A stretch of DNA of 64,000 nucleotides from Lachnospiraceae bacterium (GCA_021770615.1 JAETQR010000006.1:1-64000), one strand, 5' to 3'. Positions 8,795-18,011 are shown, numbered from the stretch's first letter. Numbers and translations are program-made. The notes: generated by a model not told the origin, from the letters alone.

Positions 8795-8823
8795 AGTATA
8801 TCACATAAATGCGTAGATTGCAA
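8795..8823 (-). promoter_or_regulatory. Promoter of the rpmJ-rplQ (alpha) operon
   Basis: Minus-strand TTGCAA (8818-8823), 17 nt, TATACT (8795-8800) preceded by TGA, an extended -10. It lies between the last LRR gene and rpmJ. The roughly 85-nt leader carries a GCCTGC/GCGGGC hairpin near 8746-8761. It explains how the alpha genes stay expressed behind the insertion. Confidence 0.85.
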
Positions 8824-8856
8824 GAACTTTTTTTCTAATATCTGGTACAAAATCCA

Positions 8857-10062
8857 CTATATCATCGTATATTTCTTTTTCTTCTCTGCCTTTATTTTCT
8901 TAACAAACTTTCCGCCCTTTGTGACAGCACAGCCCCATTTCTTTTTCGTAAACGTTTTGCGGATCCAGCCCGACTTTACTTTTGCTTTTGTCGTCTTTAA
9001 CGTCTGAAAGTCATTCAATTTTGTAAGCATTGATATATCAATCTTTTTATCCCTCGTGAAATAATACAACTTCTGAATCTGATTCTTTTTCGGAAATACC
9101 ACCTTACAATTCTGATCCTTTTCCGGCAGATAATACTCATACCTAGAATACGACTGATAATATCCAGTCTCAAAAGCATCGCTATGACGATATACTACAC
9201 CGCCATACTTCTGCCCTACCTTCCCTTGGCCGGTATAAAGCTTCAGTGTTTTCAATTTCGGATTCCCCCGCAGATCTAACCTTCCCGGCAGAATATGTCC
9301 AAATTCCAGTTCCTTCAATTTCTTATTCTTCGACAGATCCAGAGCTGTCAGGCGCCGGTTACTTCCTTCTGGGAAGATGACCCGCAAAACCTGAAGTTCC
9401 GGAATCTCCTTTACATCCAGCGTATGTACATCAATATTTTCCAAATGCATATATGTCAGTTGGGAAACGGGAAAATCTCCTGTAATGTTCCCATAACTCC
9501 TCTGACCCGTCTTTGAGCAGCCAATCCATATTTTTTTCAGGTTTACATTGTTTTTAAAGGAACCTGACACCAGCTCATATTTATTAATCTTTACTTCCTC
9601 CAGATTGAAAAAATATTCGATTCCTCTTAAGTCTATGGTCTCACTACTGCCATCTCCACCCTTATAATTATTGTTATTCTCACTCTTAAGACCAAGTTCT
9701 AAAGAATGTTTCCCCTTACTATATATTATTTGATCCTCTTGGTTTTGGACCGGTTCACTAATATATTTCATATCTGTATACCATGAATTACTTATCACAC
9801 TGCCACTAACACAATTCAAATATAAATAACATACCTTCTCCCGCTCCTCACGGCTTAGAATCCCATCTTTATTTTGATCGACCCACCTCTTTAGTTCGTC
9901 TCTGACATGTTCATCCGGAAAATGAGCTCCATCTAATGGAACATCCTGCATGTACTCCGGTTTGACTTCTGCCTTTACTTTCATTCCGGTTTTAGAATTT
10001 ATGTGTAACGCAACGATGCATATAAAAACGCCTAATATTATCTTTAATAATTGTTTTTTCAT
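8857..10062 (-). CDS. Secreted EF-hand/leucine-rich-repeat-like protein, copy 1
   Basis: 401 residues. A signal peptide (residues 1 to about 30) is followed by PLDGAHFPDEHVRDEL and a canonical 12-residue EF-hand loop DQNKDGILSREE that should bind calcium. Then come irregular leucine-rich repeats (LTALDLSKNKKLKELEFG, LDLRGNPKLKTLKLY) and a basic C-terminus. No LPXTG or membrane anchor is seen; the lysine-rich tail may hold it to the wall by charge. Strong paralogue of the gene at 11211-12338: 125 bp at the 3' end differ at one base. It is the last of three such genes inserted between infA and rpmJ. Function is unknown; surface binding is inferred. Confidence 0.85.
   Translation of the reverse strand: MKKQLLKIILGVFICIVALHINSKTGMKVKAEVKPEYMQDVPLDGAHFPDEHVRDELKRWVDQNKDGILSREEREKVCYLYLNCVSGSVISNSWYTDMKYISEPVQNQEDQIIYSKGKHSLELGLKSENNNNYKGGDGSSETIDLRGIEYFFNLEEVKINKYELVSGSFKNNVNLKKIWIGCSKTGQRSYGNITGDFPVSQLTYMHLENIDVHTLDVKEIPELQVLRVIFPEGSNRRLTALDLSKNKKLKELEFGHILPGRLDLRGNPKLKTLKLYTGQGKVGQKYGGVVYRHSDAFETGYYQSYSRYEYYLPEKDQNCKVVFPKKNQIQKLYYFTRDKKIDISMLTKLNDFQTLKTTKAKVKSGWIRKTFTKKKWGCAVTKGGKFVKKIKAEKKKKYTMI
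8859..8983 (-). repeat. 125-bp direct repeat shared with 11213-11337
   Basis: The 3' ends of LRR copies 1 and 3 match at 124 of 125 bases (difference G/T within GCACAG/GCACAT). A second near-identical block lies in their 5' parts (about 9908-9986 and 12179-12257). The middles have diverged. This pattern fits duplication followed by gene conversion. Confidence 0.85.
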
Positions 10063-10115
10063 ATATTATGTATTCTCCTCGTCTACTGTATAATCCAATA
10101 TCACCAAATGTTTCA

Positions 10116-11174
10116 TCAGGAGTCAGGTTCCTCATCCTGCTCCTCACAATAGTATCCCTTACTCTCATCTTCTAATTTTGTTGCCCCGAGTAAAGTAGTG
10201 TTTTTGCTTTTTTTAGCATTCAGCTTTGTCTGGCGGATTCCCTCTGCATAGACCACCAGCCTCTTTTTGTTTGTTTTATACCACTGGCTTTGAACTTTAA
10301 TTCTGGTGTTTTTTGATATGTGGATCTCCTTCAACTTTTTACACTTTGAAAGATCAATCCCTTTATCCGTTGTAAAATAATTCAATTTTATAATCTCATT
10401 CTTTTTCGGGAATTGAAGCTTACAAGATTTTTTACACCATTTAAAGAATGGTATCTTTCCCGCCTTCCCTGTCTTAAGGTCAGTCAAAACACAGGACAAG
10501 CCAAATTGAACAGATACCTCTCTTAATTTAACATTTTTTGTGAGATCCAAACTTTTTACTGATGTGTTCTCTACCGTAAGCTTCTTTAATCTCTTTGCCT
10601 CTTTTACATCCAGTTTCTCTAAATGGTCACAGTTTTTTATCGTAAGATTTTCTAAGTTGGCAGCCTTGGACAAAGAAAGTTTCTGAATATCTGCATTTTC
10701 AATACTCAATTCCTTGATCCGATCCAATGGAAGAAGCTGTTCTATTTTGCTCTGCGAAATTTTTCTTCCTCCCGCGTCCAGAACAACTTGGGTCAGTTTT
10801 GCATTATTACGAAATGTTCCTTTTATATCCCTTCCTATTATTTCATTTCCCTTCTGCATCTCCTCCAAGCGCAGAATAACACGATTTAGATTTTGCAGTT
10901 TTTCAATCCCTGTCACATCCCAATCCCCCGGCTCCATCGTGTTCTCCGTAGAAATAGCCAATGCCTTTGCATTCTGGATTTCCTCCCAAGTCAGAACATC
11001 ATCATGGTTTTTATTAAACATATCTTCCTTAATCATATTCCGAATCTTACTATCTGGGAAATTCTGCTCATTGATTGCTACGCTTCCATGCTTCTCGGCG
11101 GAAACACTTTTCATGCTAATTCCGACTATCAAACAAGCACATAGTATCCCCGAAATCAATCTGATTTTTTTCAT
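10116..11174 (-). CDS. Secreted EF-hand/leucine-rich-repeat-like protein, copy 2
   Basis: 352 residues: signal peptide (about 1-26), an N-terminal INEQNFPDSKIRNMI segment, and a weaker EF-hand loop NKNHDDVLTWEE in which the first position is asparagine. Leucine-rich repeats follow (LENLTIKNCDHLEKLDVK, LTVENTSVKSLDLTK). The C-terminus ends acidic (EEQDEEPDS), unlike copies 1 and 3. GGAG lies 5 nt before the ATG. It is the most divergent of the three paralogues and sits between the two closest copies. It is predicted to be secreted with function unknown. Confidence 0.83.
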   Translation of the reverse strand: MKKIRLISGILCACLIVGISMKSVSAEKHGSVAINEQNFPDSKIRNMIKEDMFNKNHDDVLTWEEIQNAKALAISTENTMEPGDWDVTGIEKLQNLNRVILRLEEMQKGNEIIGRDIKGTFRNNAKLTQVVLDAGGRKISQSKIEQLLPLDRIKELSIENADIQKLSLSKAANLENLTIKNCDHLEKLDVKEAKRLKKLTVENTSVKSLDLTKNVKLREVSVQFGLSCVLTDLKTGKAGKIPFFKWCKKSCKLQFPKKNEIIKLNYFTTDKGIDLSKCKKLKEIHISKNTRIKVQSQWYKTNKKRLVVYAEGIRQTKLNAKKSKNTTLLGATKLEDESKGYYCEEQDEEPDS

Positions 11175-11210
11175 AAAATCTCCATTCTTTTAAGGCTTTT
11201 TTGCCTATCC

Positions 11211-12338
11211 TCATATCATCGTATATTTCTTTTTCTTCTCTGCCTTTATTTTCTTAACAAACTTTCCGCCCTTTGTGACAGCACATCCCCATTTCTTTTT
11301 CGTAAACGTTTTGCGGATCCAGCCCGACTTTACTTTTATTCTGGTCGCTTTCGGTGTCTGCAGTTCTTCCAGTTTGTTAAGCCGGGTAAGATCGATCCCT
11401 TTATCCGCAGTAAAATACCAGAGTGTTCTGAGCCGATTCTTCTTTGCAAATGTGATCTTGCATTTCTGATCCTTTTCCGGCAAATAATGTATATGATCCA
11501 CCCTTTCCCTCTTACTCTCGCCGGAGTACACTTTCACGGATTCTAGTTTCCGGTTCTGTCTCAAATCTAATTTACCCGGCATGATACCATCCAGTTCCAG
11601 TTCTTTTAATTTCGTATTTTTTGACAGATCCAAGGCTGTCAGGCGCCGGTTACTTCCTTCCGGGAAGATGACCCGCAAAACCTGAAGTTCCGGAATCTTT
11701 TTTACATCCAGCGTATCTGCATCAATGTTTTCCAAATGCATATATGTCAGTTGGGAAATGGGAAAATCCTCTGTAATATTCCCATACCCCCTCTGACCTG
11801 TCTTTGAGCAGCCGATCCATATTTTTTTCAGGTTTGCATTATTTTTAAAGGAACCTGACACCAGCTCATATTTATCGATCATCACTTCCTGGAGATTAAA
11901 AAAATATTCGATTCCTCTCACATTAATGGCCGGATCCGCAAGACTTCTTTGAGGGTTTTCTGGATCAAAACTAAAATTCAACAAGAGCGCACATTTGGTT
12001 TTATCCCAGACAATATAGTCCTCATCATATCCCAGATGCATGTATTCCATATCCTGACACCATGTTTTGCTCACTGCATTCGTATAACTATACAAATCTA
12101 AATAATATATATTCTCCCGTTCCTCCCGGCTTAACATTCCATCCTTATTTTTATCCACAGAAATTTCTAATTTTTTTCTGAACTGTTCATCCGGAAAATG
12201 AGCTCCATCTAATGGAACATCCTGCATGTACTCCGGTTTGACTTCTGCCTTTACTTCCCTCTCGCTCTTGGAAACCATTTGTAGTACAACGACACATGCA
12301 AAGACACTTAATACTAACTTTACAATAATTTTTCTCAT
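11211..12338 (-). CDS. Secreted EF-hand/leucine-rich-repeat-like protein, copy 3
   Basis: 375 residues. The signal peptide (about 1-30) is followed by PLDGAHFPDEQFRKKLEI and a canonical EF-hand loop DKNKDGMLSREE. Repeats such as LTALDLSKNTKLKELELDG and LDLRQNRKLESVKVYSG follow, then a tail nearly identical to copy 1. AAAGGGG lies upstream of the ATG at 12338 and a good sigma-A promoter at 12381-12409. It heads the three-gene surface-protein cassette inside the ribosomal superoperon. Confidence 0.85.
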   Translation of the reverse strand: MRKIIVKLVLSVFACVVVLQMVSKSEREVKAEVKPEYMQDVPLDGAHFPDEQFRKKLEISVDKNKDGMLSREERENIYYLDLYSYTNAVSKTWCQDMEYMHLGYDEDYIVWDKTKCALLLNFSFDPENPQRSLADPAINVRGIEYFFNLQEVMIDKYELVSGSFKNNANLKKIWIGCSKTGQRGYGNITEDFPISQLTYMHLENIDADTLDVKKIPELQVLRVIFPEGSNRRLTALDLSKNTKLKELELDGIMPGKLDLRQNRKLESVKVYSGESKRERVDHIHYLPEKDQKCKITFAKKNRLRTLWYFTADKGIDLTRLNKLEELQTPKATRIKVKSGWIRKTFTKKKWGCAVTKGGKFVKKIKAEKKKKYTMI

Positions 12339-12380
12339 ATAGTAAATCCCCTTTCCTTATAAAAACTTATTTCTACCCAC

Positions 12381-12409
12381 ATTATACACTTTCTGACATC
12401 ATCTTACAA
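12381..12409 (-). promoter_or_regulatory. Sigma-A promoter of the LRR cassette
   Basis: Minus-strand TTGTAA (12404-12409), 17 nt, TATAAT (12381-12386), about 40 nt upstream of the copy 3 start. It lies just past hairpin 12451-12513, whose T-rich trailer would stop transcription coming from infA. The cassette is therefore an independent unit. Confidence 0.85.
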
Positions 12410-12450
12410 TAAATAAAAAGATAAAAGAAGTCAGAAAAAAGCAATGAAAA

Positions 12451-12513
12451 CACAACATCCCGGGCAGACTTAACCCTGATCCATAGATCAATTCGTCTGC
12501 CCGGGATGTTGTG
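12451..12513 (-). repeat. Constant-loop/variable-arm hairpin, copy C (also infA terminator)
   Basis: Perfect 19-bp arms (12451-12469 and 12495-12513) surround a 25-nt loop. On the minus strand the loop reads GAATTGATCTATGG then ATCAGGGTTAA, closed by GCAGAC/GTCTGC. The loop length and its first 11 bases match copies at 37405-37493 and 61607-61707. The outer arms are unrelated to theirs. In the minus direction TTTTCATTGCTTTTTT follows, so this copy can act as the terminator after infA. Confidence 0.85.
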
Positions 12514-12588
12514 CTTTAATCGATTCCCCCGACCCCTTTTTCTTACATTCTTTCAGACATGCCTCCATAGGTGGCACAAACAATCAAT

Positions 12589-12648
12589 GAAGAATGCTGC
12601 TTTTGCATTCTTCCTGTGTGGATAGGCGGTTTCACCGTCTATTCACAC
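12589..12648 (-). other. Two hairpins directly after the infA stop codon
   Basis: 12616-12648 folds as GTGTGAATAG.CGGT-GAA-ACCG.CTATCCACAC and abuts the infA stop. 12589-12613 is a perfect 9-bp stem GAAGAATGC/GCATTCTTC. Neither has a strong T-tract. With hairpin C they make a three-hairpin 3' region for the spc transcript. Confidence 0.65.
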
Positions 12649-12867
12649 TTACTTATCTCTCCACACGATCCGCCCTTTTGTAAGATCATACGGTGACAAC
12701 TCAAGCGTCACCTTATCCCCCGGCAGGATACGGATGAAGTTCATTCTCAGCTTCCCGCTGATATGAGCCAGAACCTTATGGCCATTTTCAAGTTCTACCT
12801 GAAACATGGCATTTGGCAACTTTTCTACAACAGTTCCCTCAATTTCAATTACATCTGCTTTTGACAT
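12649..12867 (-). CDS. infA: Translation initiation factor IF-1
   Basis: 72 residues from [19 protein letters not shown] to IVWRDK, a single S1-like OB fold ([19 protein letters not shown]). The start at 12867 lies 8 nt after AAGGAG; the frame opens seven codons earlier but without a site. It is the last gene of the spc half, 21 nt after map. In most relatives rpmJ follows at once; here three LRR genes intervene. Confidence 0.97.
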   Translation of the reverse strand: MSKADVIEIEGTVVEKLPNAMFQVELENGHKVLAHISGKLRMNFIRILPGDKVTLELSPYDLTKGRIVWRDK

Positions 12868-12888
12868 ACATAACTCTCCTTCATTCAA

Positions 12889-13641
12889 CTATGTTAACGA
12901 TAAGATCTGTGGTTCCCCATCCGTGATCAGCACGGTGTTTTCATAATGTGCTGAGTTGGAACCATCTCTTGTAACTACTGTCCAGTCATCCTCCAGAATC
13001 CATATTTCCCAGCCACCGGCATTTACCATAGGCTCTATGGCAAGTGTCATCCCCGGCCGGAGTTTCGGTCCTCTTCCTACCGGTTTAAAGTTTGGTATCT
13101 GGGGCTCCTCGTGCAGTTTCGTTCCAATTCCGTGTCCCACCAGATCTCTCACGATAGAAAAGCCATAGCTTTCCGCATACTTCTGGATCGCCGCGGAAAT
13201 ATCATGAAGATGATTTCCCGCATAGGCCATACGGATTCCTTCATAAAAACTCTGTCTGGTCACTTCGATCAGCTTTTTATCCTTCTCGCTGATCGCTCCC
13301 ACACCATATGTTCTCGCTGCATCGGAATGATATCCTTCATAAATAACTCCTGCGTCCAGGCTTACGATATCTCCCTCCTCGATCCTTCGTTTATCCGTTG
13401 GGATTCCATGCACCACTTCGTCGTTTACAGAGACACAGATCGACGCTGGATAGCCTTCATAATTCAAAAAGGATGGGATACATCCTGCCTTTCGGATCAG
13501 TTCCTCCCCTTTCCGGTCGATATCCAGTGTCGTGATACCCGGTGCAATGATCTCTCCCAGTTTATCATGAACCTCAGCCAGAACCTTTCCCGCCTCTCTC
13601 ATAAGTGAAATCTCACGCTCAGATTTTATCGTTATAGCCAT
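12889..13641 (-). CDS. map: Type I methionine aminopeptidase
   Basis: Removes N-terminal methionine from nascent proteins. 250 residues with the five metal ligands in usual places: two Asp in SLDAGVIYEGYHSDAA, His in GHGIGTKLHEEPQ, Glu in AIEPMV and the final Glu in YENTVLIT. No N-terminal SEC or zinc extension. GGAGAG precedes the ATG. Lies between adk and infA as is standard in Firmicutes. Confidence 0.97.
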   Translation of the reverse strand: MAITIKSEREISLMREAGKVLAEVHDKLGEIIAPGITTLDIDRKGEELIRKAGCIPSFLNYEGYPASICVSVNDEVVHGIPTDKRRIEEGDIVSLDAGVIYEGYHSDAARTYGVGAISEKDKKLIEVTRQSFYEGIRMAYAGNHLHDISAAIQKYAESYGFSIVRDLVGHGIGTKLHEEPQIPNFKPVGRGPKLRPGMTLAIEPMVNAGGWEIWILEDDWTVVTRDGSNSAHYENTVLITDGEPQILSLT

Positions 13642-13657
13642 AATACTCTCTCCATTC

Positions 13658-14302
13658 CTATTTGTCGAGAATTTTTACGATTTCGTCAAATACGACATCC
13701 AGATCCACAGTTCCGTCTACTTCTTTCAAAATTCCTTCTTTATTATAGTAATCGATCAAAGGCTGGGTCTGTGTATGATATACATCCAGACGCTGCTTTA
13801 CTGTCTCCGGCTTGTCATCATCCCTGAGAATGAGTTCACCGCCGCACGCATCACAGACACCCTCTGTCTTCGTTGGATTATACTTGATATGATATGTTCC
13901 GCCACAGGATACACATGCGCGTCTTCCTGACATTCTGTTTATGATATTCTCATCCGGTACTTCAACATTGATTGCATAATCCATCTTTTCGCCAATCTTA
14001 GCCAATGCCTCTGTGAGCGCCTCTGCCTGTGGAATCGTACGCGGAAAACCATCCAGAACATAGCCTTTCTTTGCATCATCCTGTGCAAGCCGGTCTACCA
14101 CAAGGTCTACGACCAATTCATCCGGCACTAAGAGCCCCTGATCCATATATGTTTTTGCCTTTTGTCCGAGTTCCGTGTTTTCTTTTATATTGGCCCTGAA
14201 AATATCTCCGGTAGAGATATGCGGAATTCCGTATTTCTCAGAGATCTTTTTTGCCTGAGTACCTTTGCCGGCACCCGGAGCACCTAACATTACTATTTTC
14301 AT
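13658..14302 (-). CDS. adk: Adenylate kinase with zinc-binding lid
   Basis: Interconverts ATP + AMP and 2 ADP. 214 residues from [16 protein letters not shown] (P-loop residues 7-15). The long-form lid carries four cysteines (about residues 130, 133, 150, 153), the zinc-stabilised Gram-positive type. The frame is open upstream to 14383 but those residues are unlike any adenylate kinase. The upstream region holds the secY-adk spacer with a CGTGAA/TTCACG hairpin near 14433-14455. Confidence 0.97.
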   Translation of the reverse strand: MKIVMLGAPGAGKGTQAKKISEKYGIPHISTGDIFRANIKENTELGQKAKTYMDQGLLVPDELVVDLVVDRLAQDDAKKGYVLDGFPRTIPQAEALTEALAKIGEKMDYAINVEVPDENIINRMSGRRACVSCGGTYHIKYNPTKTEGVCDACGGELILRDDDKPETVKQRLDVYHTQTQPLIDYYNKEGILKEVDGTVDLDVVFDEIVKILDK

Positions 14303-14455
14303 AAGATAACCCTGCCTTTCTCTCTTTTCACTCTGCAAATAAAATCTTTCATAATACACAAATAAAAAGGTAAGCGACCTCACGAAAAAACAACTGTATT
14401 TTCGCAGGCCGATTCCTTTTTATCCCCGTGAATACAGCGTATTGCTTCACGGTAC

Positions 14456-15790
14456 TCAGTCACCCAGAAATCCTTTGTAATTGCGGACTAACAACTGGGA
14501 TTCTAATTGTTTTAATGTCTCGATCACGACACCGACTATAATGATAAGCGATGTACCGGTAAAGGATACATTGGCGCCGAAAACTCCCGAAAAGATGATC
14601 GGAAGCACACATACGATGACCATTGCCACTGCACCGATAAAAATAATGCTGTTGAGTACATTATTCAGATAGTCAGTCGTCGGTTTTCCTGGTCGGATAC
14701 CTGGTATAAATCCACCCTGTTTTTTCATATTGTTTGAAATCTCAAGCGGATTAAAGGTAACCGAAGTATAAAAATAAGCAAAGAAGATCACAAGTGCGAT
14801 ATACACAAGTAAACCAAGTGTATATTTAAACTCACCCCAGGAGGTGATATTGCACCAGCTGCTCTGGTTACATACCTTGATCAGCTTCTGGATGAGCGTA
14901 GCGCCATCCCCTGACTGCGGCGTCACACCTGCGAAGCTGGCGATCACGACAGGAAGCTGAAGCATGGAACTGGCAAAGATGACCGGGATAACTCCCGCTG
15001 TATTTACTTTGAGCGGAATATGGCTTGACTGGCCGCCAAACATTTTCCTTCCCTGCATTTTCTTTGCATACTGTACCGGAATCCTTCTCTCGCCATCCTG
15101 AAGCCATACGATGAAAACAAACATCGCAATGATGATCGCAAGGATAATTGCTCCTGCCAATACAGCGTTTGTGATATTTCCTGCACCTTTTATAAACTGG
15201 TTGTACAGCGTGATCAAATCGCTTGGAATACGTGCAACAATATTGATCAGGAGGATAATGGATATACCATTTCCAATCCCTTTCTCTGTGATCTGCTCGC
15301 CGAGCCACATAAGGAATGCTGCTCCGGCTGTAAGTGCTACAACTGCGATAATGATCGGAGTGTAACCTTCTTCGGTAAAGAGTCTCTGGTTACGGAATCC
15401 AATAATGATCGCAACACCTTCTACGATCGACAGCACGATGGAAAGATATCTCGTGTACTCATTGAGTTTCTTTCTTCCATCCTCACCGTCCTTCTGCATT
15501 TCCTCAAGTCTCGGAATTGCAATCGTGAGAAGCTGTATAATAATGGATGCTGTGATATAAGGTGTAATGTTCAGTGCAAAAATAGACATTCTTGTAAAGG
15601 AACCACCTGTCATGACATCCAAAAATCCAAGTGCCTGGTTGTTATCAAATAAATTCTGGATCACATCCGTGTTCACACCCGGAATCGGGATATTACATCC
15701 GATACGAACAACAATGAGCCCGATAAAAACAAATAACAGTTTATTACGGATCTCTTTTGTCTTAAACGCATTTTTTATCGTTTCAAGCAT
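14456..15790 (-). CDS. secY: Protein translocase subunit SecY
   Basis: Central channel of the Sec translocon. 444 residues with ten predicted membrane helices. Conserved segments include IPIPGVNTDVIQNLF, GIGNGISIILLINI and the cytoplasmic loop ERRIPVQYAKKMQGRKMFGG. The start codon overlaps the rplO stop (TAATG), indicating translational coupling. Confidence 0.98.
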   Translation of the reverse strand: MLETIKNAFKTKEIRNKLLFVFIGLIVVRIGCNIPIPGVNTDVIQNLFDNNQALGFLDVMTGGSFTRMSIFALNITPYITASIIIQLLTIAIPRLEEMQKDGEDGRKKLNEYTRYLSIVLSIVEGVAIIIGFRNQRLFTEEGYTPIIIAVVALTAGAAFLMWLGEQITEKGIGNGISIILLINIVARIPSDLITLYNQFIKGAGNITNAVLAGAIILAIIIAMFVFIVWLQDGERRIPVQYAKKMQGRKMFGGQSSHIPLKVNTAGVIPVIFASSMLQLPVVIASFAGVTPQSGDGATLIQKLIKVCNQSSWCNITSWGEFKYTLGLLVYIALVIFFAYFYTSVTFNPLEISNNMKKQGGFIPGIRPGKPTTDYLNNVLNSIIFIGAVAMVIVCVLPIIFSGVFGANVSFTGTSLIIIVGVVIETLKQLESQLLVRNYKGFLGD

Positions 15791-16230
15791 TAGATCACCT
15801 CAGCTTTTCCACCAACTGCCTGAATTTTTTCTGCTGCGCTCTTACTAAATGCATTTACCTTTACATCAAGCTTTTTGGTTAATTCTCCGTTTCCAAGAAT
15901 TTTAACTCCATCCTTCGGATTTTTGACAATACCCTTCTCTACGAGAGTCTCCACTGTCACCTCAGCACCGTCTTCAAATACATTAAGACGGTCTAAACCG
16001 ATCGCAACAATATCCTTGCTGTTTATATTGGTAAAGCCTCTCTTCGGTAATCTTCTGTATAATGGTAACTGACCGCCTTCAAACCCTGGTCTCGGTGCTC
16101 CGGAACGTGCTTTTTGTCCCTTATGTCCCTTACCTGCAGTCTTACCATTTCCTGAACCATGCCCACGGCCACGTCTGAACTGATTGCTGTGCTTTGAACC
16201 GGCTGCGGGTTTTAATTCTGATAAATTCAT
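15790..16230 (-). CDS. rplO: Large ribosomal subunit protein uL15
   Basis: 146 residues starting [16 protein letters not shown], with the glycine/arginine-rich [13 protein letters not shown] stretch and the domain around [21 protein letters not shown] 9 nt before the ATG. Overlaps secY by one base. Confidence 0.98.
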   Translation of the reverse strand: MNLSELKPAAGSKHSNQFRRGRGHGSGNGKTAGKGHKGQKARSGAPRPGFEGGQLPLYRRLPKRGFTNINSKDIVAIGLDRLNVFEDGAEVTVETLVEKGIVKNPKDGVKILGNGELTKKLDVKVNAFSKSAAEKIQAVGGKAEVI

Positions 16231-16251
16231 GGTTTGGCACCTCCTTGTTTA

Positions 16252-16434
16252 TTAGATTTCTTCCACCTTTATTAAATGTCTCACCTGCTGGATCATCCCT
16301 CTTACTGCAGCGTTATCCGGCATCTCAACTGTCTTATTCAGTTTTCTGAGGCCAAGAGCCTCAACCGTTTTACGATGCTTCGGAATCGAACCGATCGTAG
16401 ACTTCACTAAAGTGATTTTCAATTTATCTGCCAT
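16252..16434 (-). CDS. rpmD: Large ribosomal subunit protein uL30
   Basis: 60 residues (LKITLVKSTIGSIPKHRKT; VRHLIKVEEI at the end), the short bacterial L30. AGGAGG 9 nt upstream. Between rpsE and rplO as usual. Confidence 0.97.
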   Translation of the reverse strand: MADKLKITLVKSTIGSIPKHRKTVEALGLRKLNKTVEMPDNAAVRGMIQQVRHLIKVEEI

Positions 16435-16447
16435 TTTCCGGTACCTC

Positions 16448-16957
16448 CTAACCTAAAACTTCTTCTACGGAAAGTCCGCGGAGTCTCGCTACTTCTTCCG
16501 GCGTCTTAAGTTCATTCAGGCCTGCCAGTGTAGCAAGTACAACATTCTGCTTATTACGGGATCCTAATGACTTTGTACGGATATTTTTGAATCCGGCAAG
16601 CTCCAGTACGGAACGGGCAGGACCTCCTGCGATGATACCAGTACCTTCCGGGGATCTCTTCATAAGAACCTCTGCACTTCCGAATTTTCCTGTATAGTCA
16701 TGAGGAATACTGCCGTTTTCATCGATCGGTACCTCGATGAGTTTCTTCATGGCATCCTCTTTTCCCTTGCGGATCGCTTCTGGAATTTCCATTGCTTTTC
16801 CTAAACCTGCACCAACATGTCCGTTGCCATCACCGACTACTACCAGAGCAGTAAATCTAAAGTTACGGCCACCCTTTACAACCTTGGTAACACGTTTAAT
16901 TGATACTACTTTATCTTCTAATTCAAACTGACTAGCATCAATAATTTCACGTTTCAT
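16448..16957 (-). CDS. rpsE: Small ribosomal subunit protein uS5
   Basis: 169 residues with the S5 double-stranded-RNA-binding segment ([18 protein letters not shown]) and the C-terminal domain ([17 protein letters not shown]). AAGGAGG precedes the ATG. Confidence 0.98.
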   Translation of the reverse strand: MKREIIDASQFELEDKVVSIKRVTKVVKGGRNFRFTALVVVGDGNGHVGAGLGKAMEIPEAIRKGKEDAMKKLIEVPIDENGSIPHDYTGKFGSAEVLMKRSPEGTGIIAGGPARSVLELAGFKNIRTKSLGSRNKQNVVLATLAGLNELKTPEEVARLRGLSVEEVLG

Positions 16958-16973
16958 GAGTTTTCCTCCTTGC

Positions 16974-17342
16974 TTAGAATTGAAGTCCAGCCTCTCTGGC
17001 TGCCTCTGCTAATGCTTTCACTTTACCCTGATAAATGTAACCGCCACGGTCAAATACAACTTCTTTGATGCCGTTGTCTAATGCTTTCTTTGCAATAACT
17101 TCACCTAACTTTGATGCAGCTTCTACATTATTTGTCTTATCGAGGCCTTCCTTTACATCTCCCTGAAGAGTAGATGCGGAAACAATCGTGTGTCCTGCCA
17201 CATCATCAATAACCTGGGCATACATATGATTGTTGCTGCGGAATACTGCCAAACGTGGTCGATCAGGAGTTCCGGACAAACGGCTACGCAATCTTCTGTG
17301 TTTATTTGTGCGAACATCATTTCTATTTGCTTTATTAACCAT
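16974..17342 (-). CDS. rplR: Large ribosomal subunit protein uL18
   Basis: 122 residues; binds 5S rRNA. Motifs [20 protein letters not shown] and the C-terminal [20 protein letters not shown] are typical. GAAAGGAG upstream. Confidence 0.98.
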   Translation of the reverse strand: MVNKANRNDVRTNKHRRLRSRLSGTPDRPRLAVFRSNNHMYAQVIDDVAGHTIVSASTLQGDVKEGLDKTNNVEAASKLGEVIAKKALDNGIKEVVFDRGGYIYQGKVKALAEAAREAGLQF

Positions 17343-17358
17343 TCTTTTTTACTCCTTT

Positions 17359-17901
17359 CTATTTTTTACCAGTCTTACCAACTTTACGTCTTATCACTTC
17401 ATCAACATACTTGATACCCTTGCCTTTATATGGCTCCGGTTTTCTCTTTTCTCTGATTTCAGCAGCGTACTGGCCGACTTTTTCTTTATCTATTCCCTTA
17501 ACGATAATCTTGTTCTGTCCATCCACAGTGATTTCCAATCCTTCCGGATCTTCCATCTCTACCGGATGTGAGTATCCAAGAGATAATACCAGTTTTTTAC
17601 CCTGTTTTGCAGCCCTGTAACCAACACCGTTTACTTCAAGCTCTTTCGTGTAACCTTCTGTTACACCGATGACCATGTTGTTGATCAGAGTTCTTGTTAA
17701 ACCGTGCAGTGACTTCATTTTCTTCAAGTCGTTCGGACGGGAAACCTTAACCTCTTCGCCGTCTTTTTCAATTTTCATTTCCGCAGGTAATACCCTCTCA
17801 AGTGTTCCCTTTGGTCCTTTTACTGTCACCTTATTATTTTCTGCAATATCCACAGTCACACCTGCAGGTATCGCGATAGGCAATCTTCCAATTCGTGACA
17901 T
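17359..17901 (-). CDS. rplF: Large ribosomal subunit protein uL6
   Basis: 180 residues with the two repeated L6 folds and the signature [19 protein letters not shown] near the C-terminus. Preceded by a 110-nt spacer that carries a hairpin repeat (17978-18010). Confidence 0.98.
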   Translation of the reverse strand: MSRIGRLPIAIPAGVTVDIAENNKVTVKGPKGTLERVLPAEMKIEKDGEEVKVSRPNDLKKMKSLHGLTRTLINNMVIGVTEGYTKELEVNGVGYRAAKQGKKLVLSLGYSHPVEMEDPEGLEITVDGQNKIIVKGIDKEKVGQYAAEIREKRKPEPYKGKGIKYVDEVIRRKVGKTGKK

Positions 17902-17977
17902 CTTGCCGTACCTCCTATATTTTTACTAGGTCGATTAGTTACTTTTTATATATTCCATTTTTAAGTTTGCTGGTTTT

Positions 17978-18010
17978 GCAAACTTGCAATAGCTCGACGC
18001 AGTCGAGACT
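17978..18010 (-). repeat. 33-nt hairpin repeat after rpsH, copy 1
   Basis: Plus-strand GCAAACTTGCAAT then AGCTCGACGCAGTCGAGACT, ending one base before the rpsH stop codon. It matches 25240-25272 at 30 of 33 positions. Two of the three differences are paired (CTCGAC/GTCGAG here, CTCGGC/GCCGAG there) and keep the 6-bp stem. Confidence 0.8.
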
Positions 18011-18011
18011 G

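Noticed and set aside
12451..12513. Simple terminator only
   Set aside because: It probably does terminate, but the exact 25-nt loop and clamp shared with two non-terminator hairpins need another explanation; kept as a repeat family member.
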